Shown piece by piece: positions 1 to 9,044 of a stretch of DNA of 64,000 nt. The notes below the pieces were generated by a model. The model saw only the letters and a list, made by a program, of their open reading frames with translations, was not told where the DNA came from and did no database searches. The position numbers were made by a program, and so were the translations under genes. The DNA is from Methylobacterium pseudosasicola (GTDB lineage Bacteria > Pseudomonadota > Alphaproteobacteria > Rhizobiales > Beijerinckiaceae): the NCBI RefSeq assembly GCF_900114535.1, contig NZ_FOTK01000030.1, positions 16,281 to 80,280 on the forward strand. The letters are read 5' to 3'. Every line of letters begins with the position of its first letter. Positions within the stretch are counted from its first letter, which is position 1.

Positions 1-999
1 CTCGATCCCGAGGGCGCCGTCAGCCGCTTCCGCGAAGGGCAGGCGCTTGGTCTCGACATCCTGCGGATTGTGGTCGGAGACGACCACGTCGATCACGCCC
101 TCGTTGAGAGCCTGCACAACCGCGTGCCGGTCGGCCTCGTCGCGCAGCGGCGGCGAGAGCCGGCAGAAGGTGCGGTAATGGCCGATGTCGTTCTCGTTCA
201 GCACGAGGTTGTTCACCGAGACACCGCAGGTCACCGGCAACCCATCCTGCTTGGCCCGGCGCACGATCTCCACCGAATCGGCGCACGAGATCATCGCCGC
301 GTGGTAGCGGGCGCCGGTCAGCCGCACGAGGCGGATGTCGCGCTCCAGCATCACGGTCTCGGCCTCGCGGGGGATGCCCATCAGCCCGAGGCGGGAGGCG
401 AGCTCGCCTTCGTTCATCACGCCCTCGGCGACGAGGGCGGCATCCTCGACATGCTGCATCACCAGGGCGTCGAAATCCCGGGCGTAGGTCAGGGCGCGGC
501 GCATCACCTGGGCGTTCGCCACCGCGTGCAGCCCGTCGGTGAACGCCACCGCGCCGGCCTCCTGGAGCAGGCCGAATTCGGTCATTTCCTTACCGGCCAG
601 GCCCTTGGTGATCGCGGCGGCGGGCAGGACGGTGACGCTGGCCGTGTCGCGGGCGCGACGGAGCACGAAATCCACGATCGCCGGGCCGTCGATCACCGGG
701 TTGGTGTCAGGCATGCAGACCAGGGTCGTGACGCCGCCTGCCGCCGCCGCGGCGCTCGCCGAGGCCAGGGTCTCGCGATGCTCGGCCCCCGGCTCGCCCA
801 CGAAGGCGCGCATGTCGATCAGACCGGGGGTGAGGACCCGGCCGCGACAGTCGATCCGGGCGGCGTCCGCCGGAACTCCGGGCGCGGCGCCCTCGGCGAT
901 GTCCGCGATGCGGCCGTCCTGCACCAGCACGGCACCGCGCGTTTCGCGGCCCGTCGCCGGATCGAGGAGGGTCGCGTCGGCGAGAAGAATGCTGGTCAC
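1..999 (-). CDS. pyrC: Dihydroorotase-like PyrC' (probably noncatalytic), partial
   Basis: Amidohydrolase-fold protein of pyrimidine synthesis; 333 codons are visible and the 3' end lies outside the window. The start is GTG, overlapping the hisF stop as GTGA, so the two are translationally coupled. Visible landmarks are TPGLIDMRAFVGEPG (residues 57-71) and SDHNPQDVETKRLPF near the visible end, both typical of the PyrC branch. Active enzymes have D-x-H-x-H in the first motif; here the histidines are replaced by R64 and F66. Loss of this metal site is characteristic of PyrC' (PyrX), which is known to act as a structural partner of aspartate transcarbamoylase. A catalytic dihydroorotase should therefore exist elsewhere (inference). 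Family assignment is firm; lack of activity is inferred. Confidence 0.85.
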   Translation of the reverse strand, partial: MTSILLADATLLDPATGRETRGAVLVQDGRIADIAEGAAPGVPADAARIDCRGRVLTPGLIDMRAFVGEPGAEHRETLASASAAAAAGGVTTLVCMPDTNPVIDGPAIVDFVLRRARDTASVTVLPAAAITKGLAGKEMTEFGLLQEAGAVAFTDGLHAVANAQVMRRALTYARDFDALVMQHVEDAALVAEGVMNEGELASRLGLMGIPREAETVMLERDIRLVRLTGARYHAAMISCADSVEIVRRAKQDGLPVTCGVSVNNLVLNENDIGHYRTFCRLSPPLRDEADRHAVVQALNEGVIDVVVSDHNPQDVETKRLPFAEAADGALGIE

Positions 1000-1799
1000 A
1001 GGGGCGCCCTCGCGGATGAAGCCGGGCCGTCGAGGCGCATAGCGAGGCCGGCGGCCGCCATATGGGCCTTGGCCTCGGCGACGCTCGCCTGCCCGAAATG
1101 GAAGATCGAGGCGGCCAGCACGGCGCTGGCGCCGCCCTGGGCCACGCCGGCCACGAGGTCGTCGAGGCCGCCGACGCCGCCCGAGGCGATCACCGGCACG
1201 GTCACGGCGTCACTGATCGCCCGCGTGAGGGCCAGATCGTAGCCGGAGCGGGTGCCGTCCTTGTCCATTGAGGTCACCAGCAGCTCGCCCGCGCCCTTCT
1301 CGGCGACCAGGCGGGCGAAGGCGACCGCATCGATCCCGGTCGGGTCGCGGCCGCCATGGGTAAAGATCTCCCATCGGGCGGGCTCGTCGGGGCCGGAGAC
1401 CCGCTTGGCGTCGATCGCCACGACGATGCATTGCGCGCCGAACTTTTCCGCCGCCCTGGCGACCAAGTCCGGGTCCTTCACGGCGGCGGTGTTGATCGCG
1501 ACCTTGTCGGCGCCGGCGAGCAGCAGGGCGCGCACATCCTCGACGGTGCGAACGCCGCCGCCGACGGTGAGCGGCATGAAGCAGGCCTCGGCGGTCCGGC
1601 TGACGATGTCGAGCAGCGTGCCCCGGGCCTCGCGGCTCGCGGTGATGTCGAGGAAGCACAGCTCATCGGCCCCGGCGGCGTCGTAGACCTTGGCCGCCTC
1701 CACCGGATCGCCGGCATCGCGCAGCCCCTCGAAGCGGACGCCTTTCACGACGCGGCCGTCCTTCACGTCGAGGCAGGGGATGATGCGGGTTTTGAGCAC
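996..1799 (-). CDS. hisF: Imidazole glycerol phosphate synthase, cyclase subunit HisF
   Basis: Cyclase half of IGP synthase, which uses ammonia from HisH to form IGP and AICAR in histidine synthesis (cytoplasm). The protein is 267 aa, slightly above the usual ~255. It opens with KTRIIPCLDVKDGRVVKG, carrying the catalytic Asp of the (beta/alpha)8 barrel, and has the second-half signature VVAIDAKR and the phosphate-binding TSMDKDGTRSGYDL and VIASGGVG segments. The start is GTG. It follows the DUF29 gene by 18 bp and overlaps pyrC', so it belongs to one minus-strand his transcription unit. Confidence 0.97.
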   Translation of the reverse strand: MLKTRIIPCLDVKDGRVVKGVRFEGLRDAGDPVEAAKVYDAAGADELCFLDITASREARGTLLDIVSRTAEACFMPLTVGGGVRTVEDVRALLLAGADKVAINTAAVKDPDLVARAAEKFGAQCIVVAIDAKRVSGPDEPARWEIFTHGGRDPTGIDAVAFARLVAEKGAGELLVTSMDKDGTRSGYDLALTRAISDAVTVPVIASGGVGGLDDLVAGVAQGGASAVLAASIFHFGQASVAEAKAHMAAAGLAMRLDGPASSARAPL

Positions 1800-1817
1800 G
1801 AGCCCTCGGCGGTCCGA

Positions 1818-2276
1818 TCAGGAGTCGGGATCGATCGCGAACGGCCGATCCATGATGTCCTGATACGTGTAGGGGCAGGCTTCTGGGAAGTGCCTCAACG
1901 CGAGGCCTGTGGTGTCCGCAGCTTCGAGGCGGGCACAGCGATAGGCCCGCTCGACAGCGTCGCCCAGCCGGTTCTTGAGACTTGGACTGTCATGAAGTTC
2001 GTCAGAGACGTGCTTGCGGTGCATCGCGATCTCGATCGCCTTGCGTCGGTTCTGCGAACCGGCGCGGTGATCGATCGTGAGCATATTTGCGAGAATGTTT
2101 TCCAGAGCGCGCACCAAGCTCGCGAACTGAGTCCGGCCTAAACTCTCGATCTCCTCGGCGAGATTCGCGCGGTCGAGTCCCGTGATGTCGCCCACCCGCA
2201 GGCGGCCGACCTGCTCCTGTGTCCAAGCGTAGAAATCGTCGCGATAAGCCGTTCCGGCCGGTGCGCGGCAGGCCAT
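1818..2276 (-). CDS. DUF29 family protein inside the his operon
   Basis: A 152-aa DUF29 protein. Family features visible are the N-terminal YRDDFYAWTQEQVGRLR, the LAEEIESLGRTQFASL helix and the C-terminal FPEACPYTYQDIMD. The start chosen is the ATG preceded by GGGAGG at good spacing. DUF29 proteins are small, helical, of unknown function, and often multicopy in cyanobacteria and Rhizobiales. It sits between hisA and hisF (gaps of 41 and 18 bp), in line with the operon, so it is probably co-transcribed. No role in histidine synthesis is known; it may be a later insertion. Confidence 0.85.
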   Translation of the reverse strand: MACRAPAGTAYRDDFYAWTQEQVGRLRVGDITGLDRANLAEEIESLGRTQFASLVRALENILANMLTIDHRAGSQNRRKAIEIAMHRKHVSDELHDSPSLKNRLGDAVERAYRCARLEAADTTGLALRHFPEACPYTYQDIMDRPFAIDPDS

Positions 2277-2317
2277 GAAAGCCTCCCGAGTCGAGGTCCT
2301 TCGATCGAAAAAACCTA

Positions 2318-3061
2318 TCACGCCGCCGGGTTGCGCGCCTGCGCGATCGCGGCGAGCGCCGCCTGCGGGTCGATGCGGCCGTCGTAGAGGGCGCGGCCGG
2401 TGATGGCGCCGGCGATGAGGGCGCAATCGGGCTGAAGCAGGCGGTGCACGTCGTCGATGGAGGCGAGGCCCCCGGAAGCGATCACCGGAATGCGCACGGC
2501 CTCCGCCAGGGCGAGGGTCATCTCGACGTTGAGGCCCTTGAGGATCCCGTCACGGGCGATGTCGGTGTAGATGATCGCGGCGACGCCCGCATCTTCGAAC
2601 CGGCGGCCGAGTTCTTCGGCGGTCATGCTGGAGGTCTGCGCCCAGCCCTCCACGGCAACGCGCCCGTCCTTGGCGTCGATGCCCACCGCGATCTTGCCGG
2701 GATGCAGGCGGGCCGCCTCCCGGACGAAGCCGGGGTCGCGCACGGCCGCGGTGCCGATGATCACGCGGGCGACACCCTTCGCAAGCCAGCCTTCCAGGGT
2801 CTTCATATCCCGGATGCCGCCGCCGAGCTGCACCGGTATGCCGACCCGGGCGAGGATCGCGTCCACCGCGGCGGCGTTGCGCGGCGCGCCCGCGAAGGCG
2901 CCGTCGAGATCGACCACGTGGAGCCACGGGAAGCCTTGATCCTCGAAGGTCGCGGCCTGCGCGGCCGGATCGTCGCCGAAGATCTTGGCCTGCGCCATGT
3001 CCCCCTGCACGAGGCGGACGCAGCGTCCCTCCTTCAGGTCGATCGCCGGGTACAGGATCAC
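2318..3061 (-). CDS. hisA: Phosphoribosylformimino-AICAR ribotide isomerase HisA
   Basis: Isomerase converting ProFAR to PRFAR, the step before IGP synthase. The 247-aa length is normal for HisA. The protein begins ILYPAIDLKEGRCVRLVQGD with the catalytic Asp in PAIDLK. The second catalytic region is VGIDAKDGRVAVEGW, followed by YTDIARDGILKGLN and the phosphate-binding VIASGGLASIDD. The start is GTG. Part of the minus-strand his cluster, 51 bp after hisH. Confidence 0.97.
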   Translation of the reverse strand: MILYPAIDLKEGRCVRLVQGDMAQAKIFGDDPAAQAATFEDQGFPWLHVVDLDGAFAGAPRNAAAVDAILARVGIPVQLGGGIRDMKTLEGWLAKGVARVIIGTAAVRDPGFVREAARLHPGKIAVGIDAKDGRVAVEGWAQTSSMTAEELGRRFEDAGVAAIIYTDIARDGILKGLNVEMTLALAEAVRIPVIASGGLASIDDVHRLLQPDCALIAGAITGRALYDGRIDPQAALAAIAQARNPAA

Positions 3062-3112
3062 GGATGCTGTCTTCCTTCTCGCCGAAACCGGGGAACGGTC
3101 AGGGGCGCCAAG

Positions 3113-3772
3113 TCAGGGGCGCCAAGCCAAAAAATTCGCGATGAGCGCCAGGCCGAGGCGCTGGCTCTTCTCCGGGTGGAACTGCGTGCCGGCGATGTTG
3201 CCGCGGGCGACCATCGCGGTCACGGGGCCACCGTACTCGGCCTGCGCCACCACGTCCTCCGGGCGTTCCGCGGCGAGCGCGAAGCTGTGCACGAAGTAGG
3301 CATGCAGGCCGTCCTCCCCGGTGGGAATGCCGGCGAGCAGCGCGTGGTCGCGGGCCACCCGCAGGGTGTTCCAGCCCATGTGCGGGATCTTGAGCGTGGG
3401 ATCGGACGGCTGGATCGGCGCGACGTCGCCCGGGATCCAGCCGAGGCCCGGCGTGGTCTCGTATTCGAGCCCGCGGCTCGCGAGCAGCTGCATGCCGACG
3501 CAGATGCCGAGGAACGGCCGGCCGGCACGCTGCGCCACCTCGGTCATCGCCTCGACCATGCCGGGGACGGCATCGAGCCCGCGTCGGCAATCGGCATAGG
3601 CGCCGACACCCGGCAGCACGACGCGGTCGGCGGCGGCCACAACCTCCGGGTCGGAGGTCAGGCAGATGCGCGCGTCGCGCCCGCTTTCCCGGGCGGCGCG
3701 CTCGAACGCCTTGGCGGCGGAATGGAGGTTGCCCGACCCGTAATCGATGATCGCGACCGTCTCGGTACTCAT
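3113..3772 (-). CDS. hisH: Imidazole glycerol phosphate synthase, glutaminase subunit HisH
   Basis: Class I glutamine amidotransferase that feeds ammonia to HisF. The 219-aa protein starts MSTETVAIIDYGSGN, giving the normal HisH N terminus; an upstream in-frame start would add a non-homologous 19-residue tail and was rejected. The nucleophile Cys is in PFLGICVGMQLL, and the His-Glu pair is in GTQFHPEKSQ near the C terminus. It lies 22 bp after the DUF2628 gene and before hisA. Confidence 0.96.
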   Translation of the reverse strand: MSTETVAIIDYGSGNLHSAAKAFERAARESGRDARICLTSDPEVVAAADRVVLPGVGAYADCRRGLDAVPGMVEAMTEVAQRAGRPFLGICVGMQLLASRGLEYETTPGLGWIPGDVAPIQPSDPTLKIPHMGWNTLRVARDHALLAGIPTGEDGLHAYFVHSFALAAERPEDVVAQAEYGGPVTAMVARGNIAGTQFHPEKSQRLGLALIANFLAWRP

Positions 3773-3794
3773 GCGCGTCTCGACCCAAAAACCA

Positions 3795-4280
3795 TCACCG
3801 GGCGATTTCCTGGGCGGGGAACAGGCCAATCACCGGCTCGGTGCGCCGGGTCGGACCGGCCGGGAACGGCGCGCGCGGCGCTGCCGCGGTGGAGTCGAGC
3901 CAGCGACCCAATGCCCGGGCCTCGGCCTCCTCGGGGGTGGCGGCGATGACGGCATCCCGCACCGGCCATCCGCGGCGGGTGAGCGTCCAGCGGCGCAGGC
4001 TCGAAGCCTCCAGACCGATCAGCCAGGAGGCCAGCAGGGTGACGAGTGTGGCGATCCCCGGCGGCAGGCCGAGCAGATGGCCGAGACCCGCCAGGGCTAG
4101 AAGGCCCGCCAGCACGATCAAAGCGGCGATCCACAGGCGATGGTACAGGAACCACAACACGCTGAACGCGAAGGCCGACCACGCGAACCCGTCCGGCACG
4201 AGCACGGCCCGGTCGAGGCCGATCGACTCGCCCGGCCGCGCATCCTTGGGCAGGTGGAGCGTGTAGCTGCGCATCCGCAT
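3795..4280 (-). CDS. DUF2628 family membrane protein
   Basis: A 161-aa protein with a soluble N terminus containing DRAVLVPDGFAWSAFAF. A hydrophobic block at about residues 31-90 contains WSAFAFSVLWFLYHRLW and a long Leu/Ala run, giving two to three membrane segments, and a cytoplasmic tail contains AATPEEAEARALGRWL. This matches DUF2628, a short inner-membrane family of unknown function regularly found between hisB and hisH in Rhizobiales. Its place in the his operon is conserved context rather than evidence of a histidine role. Confidence 0.85.
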   Translation of the reverse strand: MRMRSYTLHLPKDARPGESIGLDRAVLVPDGFAWSAFAFSVLWFLYHRLWIAALIVLAGLLALAGLGHLLGLPPGIATLVTLLASWLIGLEASSLRRWTLTRRGWPVRDAVIAATPEEAEARALGRWLDSTAAAPRAPFPAGPTRRTEPVIGLFPAQEIAR

Positions 4281-4355
4281 CGTGGGACCCTCGGCTTCGG
4301 CATCGTCCTGAACCTGGGGTCCGGACGACGCAAACTCGACAACGAAACGATGGTC

Positions 4356-4943
4356 TTACAGGGAGCCCTTCGTCGAGGGAACGCGGCCCTCCTCGCGCGG
4401 GTCGATCGCCACCGCCTTCCGCAAGGCGCGGGCCAGCCCCTTGAAGCAGCTCTCGGCGATGTGGTGGGCGTTGTCGCCGTACAGGGTCTCGACGTGCAGC
4501 GTCAGCCCGGCATTCATCGCGAAGGCCTGGAACCACTCGCGCACCAATTCGGTGTCGAACTGCCCGATCTTCTCCACCCGGAAGGTGGTGCGGAACACGA
4601 GGAACGGCCGGCCCGAGATGTCGACGCAGACCCGGGTCAGCGCCTCGTCCATCGGCAGGTGGATGTCGGCGTAGCGCGTCACCCCGCGCTTGTCGCCGAG
4701 CGCCTTGGCGAAGGCCTGGCCCAGCGCGATGCCGCAATCCTCGGCGGAATGGTGCTGATCGATATGCAGGTCGCCGTCGACCTTGACCTCCAGGTCGAAC
4801 AGGCCGTGCCGGGCGAACAGGTCCAGCATGTGGTCGAGGAAGCCGATGCCGGTGGCGATCTTCGACTGCCCGGTCCCGTCGAGGCCGACGCTGACCGCGA
4901 TATCGGTCTCGGCGGTCTTCCGGCTGATGGAGGCGCTGCGCAT
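4356..4943 (-). CDS. hisB: Imidazoleglycerol-phosphate dehydratase HisB
   Basis: Dehydrates IGP to imidazole-acetol phosphate. The 195-aa length fits the monofunctional bacterial enzyme. The diagnostic metal-binding motifs are present: GFLDHMLDLFARHG, DQHHSAEDCGIALGQAF, and DNAHHIAESCFKGLARALR near the C terminus. First gene of the his cluster seen here; about 75 bp separate its stop from the DUF2628 start. No attenuator was recognised upstream. Confidence 0.97.
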   Translation of the reverse strand: MRSASISRKTAETDIAVSVGLDGTGQSKIATGIGFLDHMLDLFARHGLFDLEVKVDGDLHIDQHHSAEDCGIALGQAFAKALGDKRGVTRYADIHLPMDEALTRVCVDISGRPFLVFRTTFRVEKIGQFDTELVREWFQAFAMNAGLTLHVETLYGDNAHHIAESCFKGLARALRKAVAIDPREEGRVPSTKGSL

Positions 4944-5032
4944 TTTTCTTGGGACTTTGCGTCGGGGCCGGCCCGGGGGCCGCGCGCGCCTTCTAGAGGG
5001 AGTTTTGCCGGAAGGGAAAGGGTCAGGCTGCC

Positions 5033-5908
<876 letters not shown>

Positions 5909-5984
5909 GCCGCTTGTCCTAATATCGTGGCGACGCCGGAGGGCGGACGGCCGCATTCGCCGAGCGGTAGCACGGGCTCCCAGC

Positions 5985-6018
5985 CCAAAAAAGATGGGCC
6001 CCCGCAGGAGGCCCATCT
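5985..6018 (-). terminator. Rho-independent terminator of petABC
   Basis: Read on the minus strand just after petC, AGATGGGCC pairs with GGCCCATCT across a short loop and is followed by six T residues. It lies 24 bp past the petC stop, so it should end the petABC transcript. Confidence 0.85.
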
Positions 6019-6041
6019 GGCAAAGTCGATGCGGAGCCGGC

Positions 6042-6953
6042 TCAGAAGGTCTTGTGCAGCTCCGGCTGGAGGCCGTGGACCTCGCCGCCGACATCGGCCC
6101 AGACCTTCTTCTTCACGTAGTAGAGCAGCCCGGACAAGATGATCAGGAACAGGATCACCCGGAAGCCGAGGGCCTTGCGGTCCATCATGTGCGGCTCGGC
6201 CGACCACATCAGGAAGGCCGCCACGTCCTTGCCGTACTGGTCCACCGTCTCGGGGACCACGGGCTGGCCGTCGTCACCCTTGGCGTAAGAGACCTGCCCA
6301 TCGGTGATCGGCGGCGGCATCGCGATGATGTGGCCCGGATAGTATTTGTTGTAGTGGCCGCCATCCGGCACCGAAAAGTCCTTCGGGGCCTCCTCGTAGC
6401 CGTTGAGCAGGGCGTGGATGTAGTCCGGCCCCTGCTCGGAATAGCCGATGAGCGGCAGCCAGTCGGTCAGGAAGTACAGCGAGCCGCGGGAGAAGGTCCG
6501 CGCCTTGGCGATCACCGAGAAGTCCGGGGGCGCCTTGCCGCCATTGGCCGCCGCCGCGGCCTGGTCGTTCGGGAAGGGCGGCGGGAACGTGTCGGCCGGC
6601 CGGCCGGGCCGGTCGAACATCTCGCCGGAATCATTCGGGCCGTCCTTGACCTGATAGGTCGCTGCCAGAGCCTTGACCTGCGCGGCGGAGAAATGCGGGC
6701 CGCCTTCCTGGGCCAAGTTCCGGAAGGAGACCAGCTTCATCGAGTGGCAGGCGGAGCAGACTTCCTTGTAGACTTGGAAGCCGCGCTGGAGCTGCGCGGT
6801 GTCGAACCGGCCGAAGGTGCCGGCGAAGCTCCAGTTGACCCGGCCCGGGATCGGGCCGCCATGCCCTTCCTGGGCGGAGGCCGGCGCGGCCCCGATGAGC
6901 AGGGCCGCGACCGCGAGGGCGGCGGTGGTCGAGAGGACGCGACGCATCATCAT
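6042..6953 (-). CDS. petC: Cytochrome c1 of the bc1 complex
   Basis: Haem-c subunit of ubiquinol:cytochrome c oxidoreductase, accepting electrons from the Rieske protein. The 303-aa precursor has a Sec signal peptide (AALLIGAAPASAQ, about residues 12-28). It has the haem site CSACH with the KLVSFRNLAQ context, a distal haem-ligand Met region, and a C-terminal anchor RVILFLIILSGLLYYVKKK facing the periplasm/membrane. Here cytochrome c1 is encoded apart from cytochrome b rather than as a fused fbcH. Last gene of petABC, 10 bp after petB. Confidence 0.96.
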   Translation of the reverse strand: MMMRRVLSTTAALAVAALLIGAAPASAQEGHGGPIPGRVNWSFAGTFGRFDTAQLQRGFQVYKEVCSACHSMKLVSFRNLAQEGGPHFSAAQVKALAATYQVKDGPNDSGEMFDRPGRPADTFPPPFPNDQAAAAANGGKAPPDFSVIAKARTFSRGSLYFLTDWLPLIGYSEQGPDYIHALLNGYEEAPKDFSVPDGGHYNKYYPGHIIAMPPPITDGQVSYAKGDDGQPVVPETVDQYGKDVAAFLMWSAEPHMMDRKALGFRVILFLIILSGLLYYVKKKVWADVGGEVHGLQPELHKTF

Positions 6954-6963
6954 GGTCCTGCCG

Positions 6964-8250
6964 TCAGCCCTTCGTGGTCGGAGCGGCGGCGGCGCCCGCC
7001 GGGATGCCGGAGCCGCTCACCTGTTTGCCCGGCCCGGTGACGCTTTCTAGGATCGAGGCCGGGAGCGCCTTCGGCGTCTCGAACAGGCCGCACAGCGGCA
7101 TCACGATCAGGAAGTGGGCGAAGTAGTAGGCCGTGCAGATCTGCGCGGCGAGGACGTAGCCCCCTTCCGGCGGCTGCGAGCCCAGCCAGCCGAGCAACAG
7201 AGTTGCCCCGATGAACACCCAGAAGAACTGCCGGTAGATTGGCCGGTAGTTGCACGAGCGGATCCGGGACCAATCGAGCCACGGCGCGAAGGCCAGGATG
7301 ATCACCGCCGAGAACATCAGGATCACGCCGCCGAGCTTGCTCGGGACCGCGCGCAGGATCGCGTAGAACGGCAGGAAGTACCATTCGGGCACGATATGCG
7401 CCGGCGTCACCGCGGGATTGGCGGCGATGTAGTTGTCGGCGTGGCCGAGATAGTTCGGCTGGTAGAACAGGAACCACGAGAACAGGATCATGAACACGCA
7501 GGTGGCGAACACGTCCTTGACGGTGGCGTAGGGCGTGAACGGCACCGCGTCCTTGCCCGACTTGATCGGGATGCCGGCCGGGTTGTTCTGGCCGGTGACG
7601 TGCAGCGCCCACACGTGCAGCACGACGACGCCGGCGATCATCCAGGGCAGCAGGTAGTGCAGCGAGAAGAACCGGTTCACGGTCGGGTTGCCGACCGAGT
7701 AGCCGCCCCAGAGCAGGGTCTGGATGGTGTCGCCCACCACCGGGATCGCCGCCAGGATGTTGGTGATGACCGTGGCGCCCCAGAAACTCATCTGGCCCCA
7801 GGGCAGCGTGTAGCCGAGGAAGGCGGTGGCCATCATCAGCAGGTAGATCACGACGCCGAGGATGTAGAGCACCTCGCGCGGGGCCTTGTACGACCCGTAG
7901 TAGAGCGCCCGGAACATGTGGACGTAGACGGCGATGAAGAACATCGACGCGCCGTTGGCGTGCGCGTAGCGCAGCAGCCAGCCGTAATTCACGTCGCGCA
8001 TGATCTTTTCGACGGAATTGAACGCGCCCGTCGCCGACGGCTCGTAATGCATCGCCAGCCAGACGCCGGTGATGATCTGGATCCCCAGGAAGGCCGCCAG
8101 GATCGCCCCGAAGGTCCAGAAGTAGTTGAGATTCCGGGGGACCGGATAGGCGATGAAGGACGAGTGCACGAGGCCGGCAATCGGCAGCCGGGCCTCGAAC
8201 CACTTGGCGACACGGCTCTTCGGGACGTAGGTGCTGGCAGTTCCGCTCAT
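6964..8250 (-). CDS. petB: Cytochrome b of the bc1 complex
   Basis: Core quinol-oxidising membrane subunit, 428 aa with eight predicted membrane helices. Visible family landmarks are YFWTFGAILAAFLGIQIITG, GYTLPWGQMSFWGATVITN, the Qo-site VPEWYFLPFYAILRA (PEWY), and the paired histidines in LRYAHANGAS and HVWALHVTGQNNP that bind two b haems. Start MSGTASTYVPKS was chosen over an upstream in-frame start lying close to the petA stop. It lies 13 bp after petA and 10 bp before petC. Confidence 0.97.
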   Translation of the reverse strand: MSGTASTYVPKSRVAKWFEARLPIAGLVHSSFIAYPVPRNLNYFWTFGAILAAFLGIQIITGVWLAMHYEPSATGAFNSVEKIMRDVNYGWLLRYAHANGASMFFIAVYVHMFRALYYGSYKAPREVLYILGVVIYLLMMATAFLGYTLPWGQMSFWGATVITNILAAIPVVGDTIQTLLWGGYSVGNPTVNRFFSLHYLLPWMIAGVVVLHVWALHVTGQNNPAGIPIKSGKDAVPFTPYATVKDVFATCVFMILFSWFLFYQPNYLGHADNYIAANPAVTPAHIVPEWYFLPFYAILRAVPSKLGGVILMFSAVIILAFAPWLDWSRIRSCNYRPIYRQFFWVFIGATLLLGWLGSQPPEGGYVLAAQICTAYYFAHFLIVMPLCGLFETPKALPASILESVTGPGKQVSGSGIPAGAAAAPTTKG

Positions 8251-8263
8251 GTCCGCGTCCCTC

Positions 8264-8857
8264 TCACGCCGCTTCCTTGCCGCCTTCGCCGATCCGGATC
8301 TTGGTGTCCGTCTCAAAGGCGTAGGGCGGGATCGGCAGGTTGATCGGCGCCGGCCCGTGGCGGACGCGGCCGACCGCGTCGAATTGCGATCCGTGGCAGG
8401 GGCAGGCCCAGCCCTCGAAATTGCCCTGGTGGCCGATCGGCACGCAGCCGAGATGCGTGCAGTTGCCGTAGACCACGAGCCATTGGTCGTGGCCGTTCTT
8501 GACCCGGGTCGGGAAGGCCGCCGGATCGATCATCGCCGAGAGCGGGACCGCCTGCATGTCGGTCACCTCCTTAGCCGTGAGCTTGCGCACGAAGATCAGC
8601 TTGCCGCGCCAGAACACGTTGACGATCTGCCCGTCCTGGATCGGCATCAGATCGACCTCGATGGGGGCGCCGGCCGCGATCGTCTCGGCGTCGGGCGCCA
8701 TGGACGAGATCAGGGGCCAGACGACGGCGCCCGCGCCGACGGCAAGGCCCGCCCCCGTCGCCAGGAACAGGAAGTCGCGCCGGCTGCCCTCTTCGGGGCT
8801 GCCATCCCGGGTGCCGGGAGCGGTGGCGGAGGTGGTCGCCAAGATTCGGAACTCCAT
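8264..8857 (-). CDS. petA: Rieske iron-sulfur subunit of the bc1 complex
   Basis: 197-aa ubiquinol-cytochrome c reductase Fe-S protein. A twin-arginine segment (SRRDFLFLATG, about residues 24-34) precedes one uncleaved N-terminal anchor, as is usual for Rieske proteins exported by Tat. The 2Fe-2S ligands are in CTHLGC and CPCHGS near the C terminus, with GWACPCHGSQFDAVGRV as the second cluster loop. First gene of petABC; the promoter should lie in the 8,858-9,044 gap. Confidence 0.97.
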   Translation of the reverse strand: MEFRILATTSATAPGTRDGSPEEGSRRDFLFLATGAGLAVGAGAVVWPLISSMAPDAETIAAGAPIEVDLMPIQDGQIVNVFWRGKLIFVRKLTAKEVTDMQAVPLSAMIDPAAFPTRVKNGHDQWLVVYGNCTHLGCVPIGHQGNFEGWACPCHGSQFDAVGRVRHGPAPINLPIPPYAFETDTKIRIGEGGKEAA

Positions 8858-9044
8858 GCGTTGGCGTGAGGGCCGCAGGCGCCCTGCCCTGATATCCCGG
8901 CCAGGCCGCAATCAAAGCATTATCGTTCTAATTCGAGCAATGAGACCGTCTGCCACCCTCAAGTCAAGCTGCCGTCTCGGCCGCAGTGACGCGGTTAGGT
9001 CACGATCGCTGTCATATGTTGCCAGATGCGGCGTTGGGGATCCG

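Noticed and set aside
70..1242. Long open plus-strand frame opposite pyrC'/hisF
   Set aside because: Antisense shadow of two clear genes, with Arg/His/Gly-rich composition and no family motif.
2444..3949. 501-codon plus-strand frame opposite hisA and hisH
   Set aside because: It is a third-position GC artefact; the minus strand carries the conserved genes.
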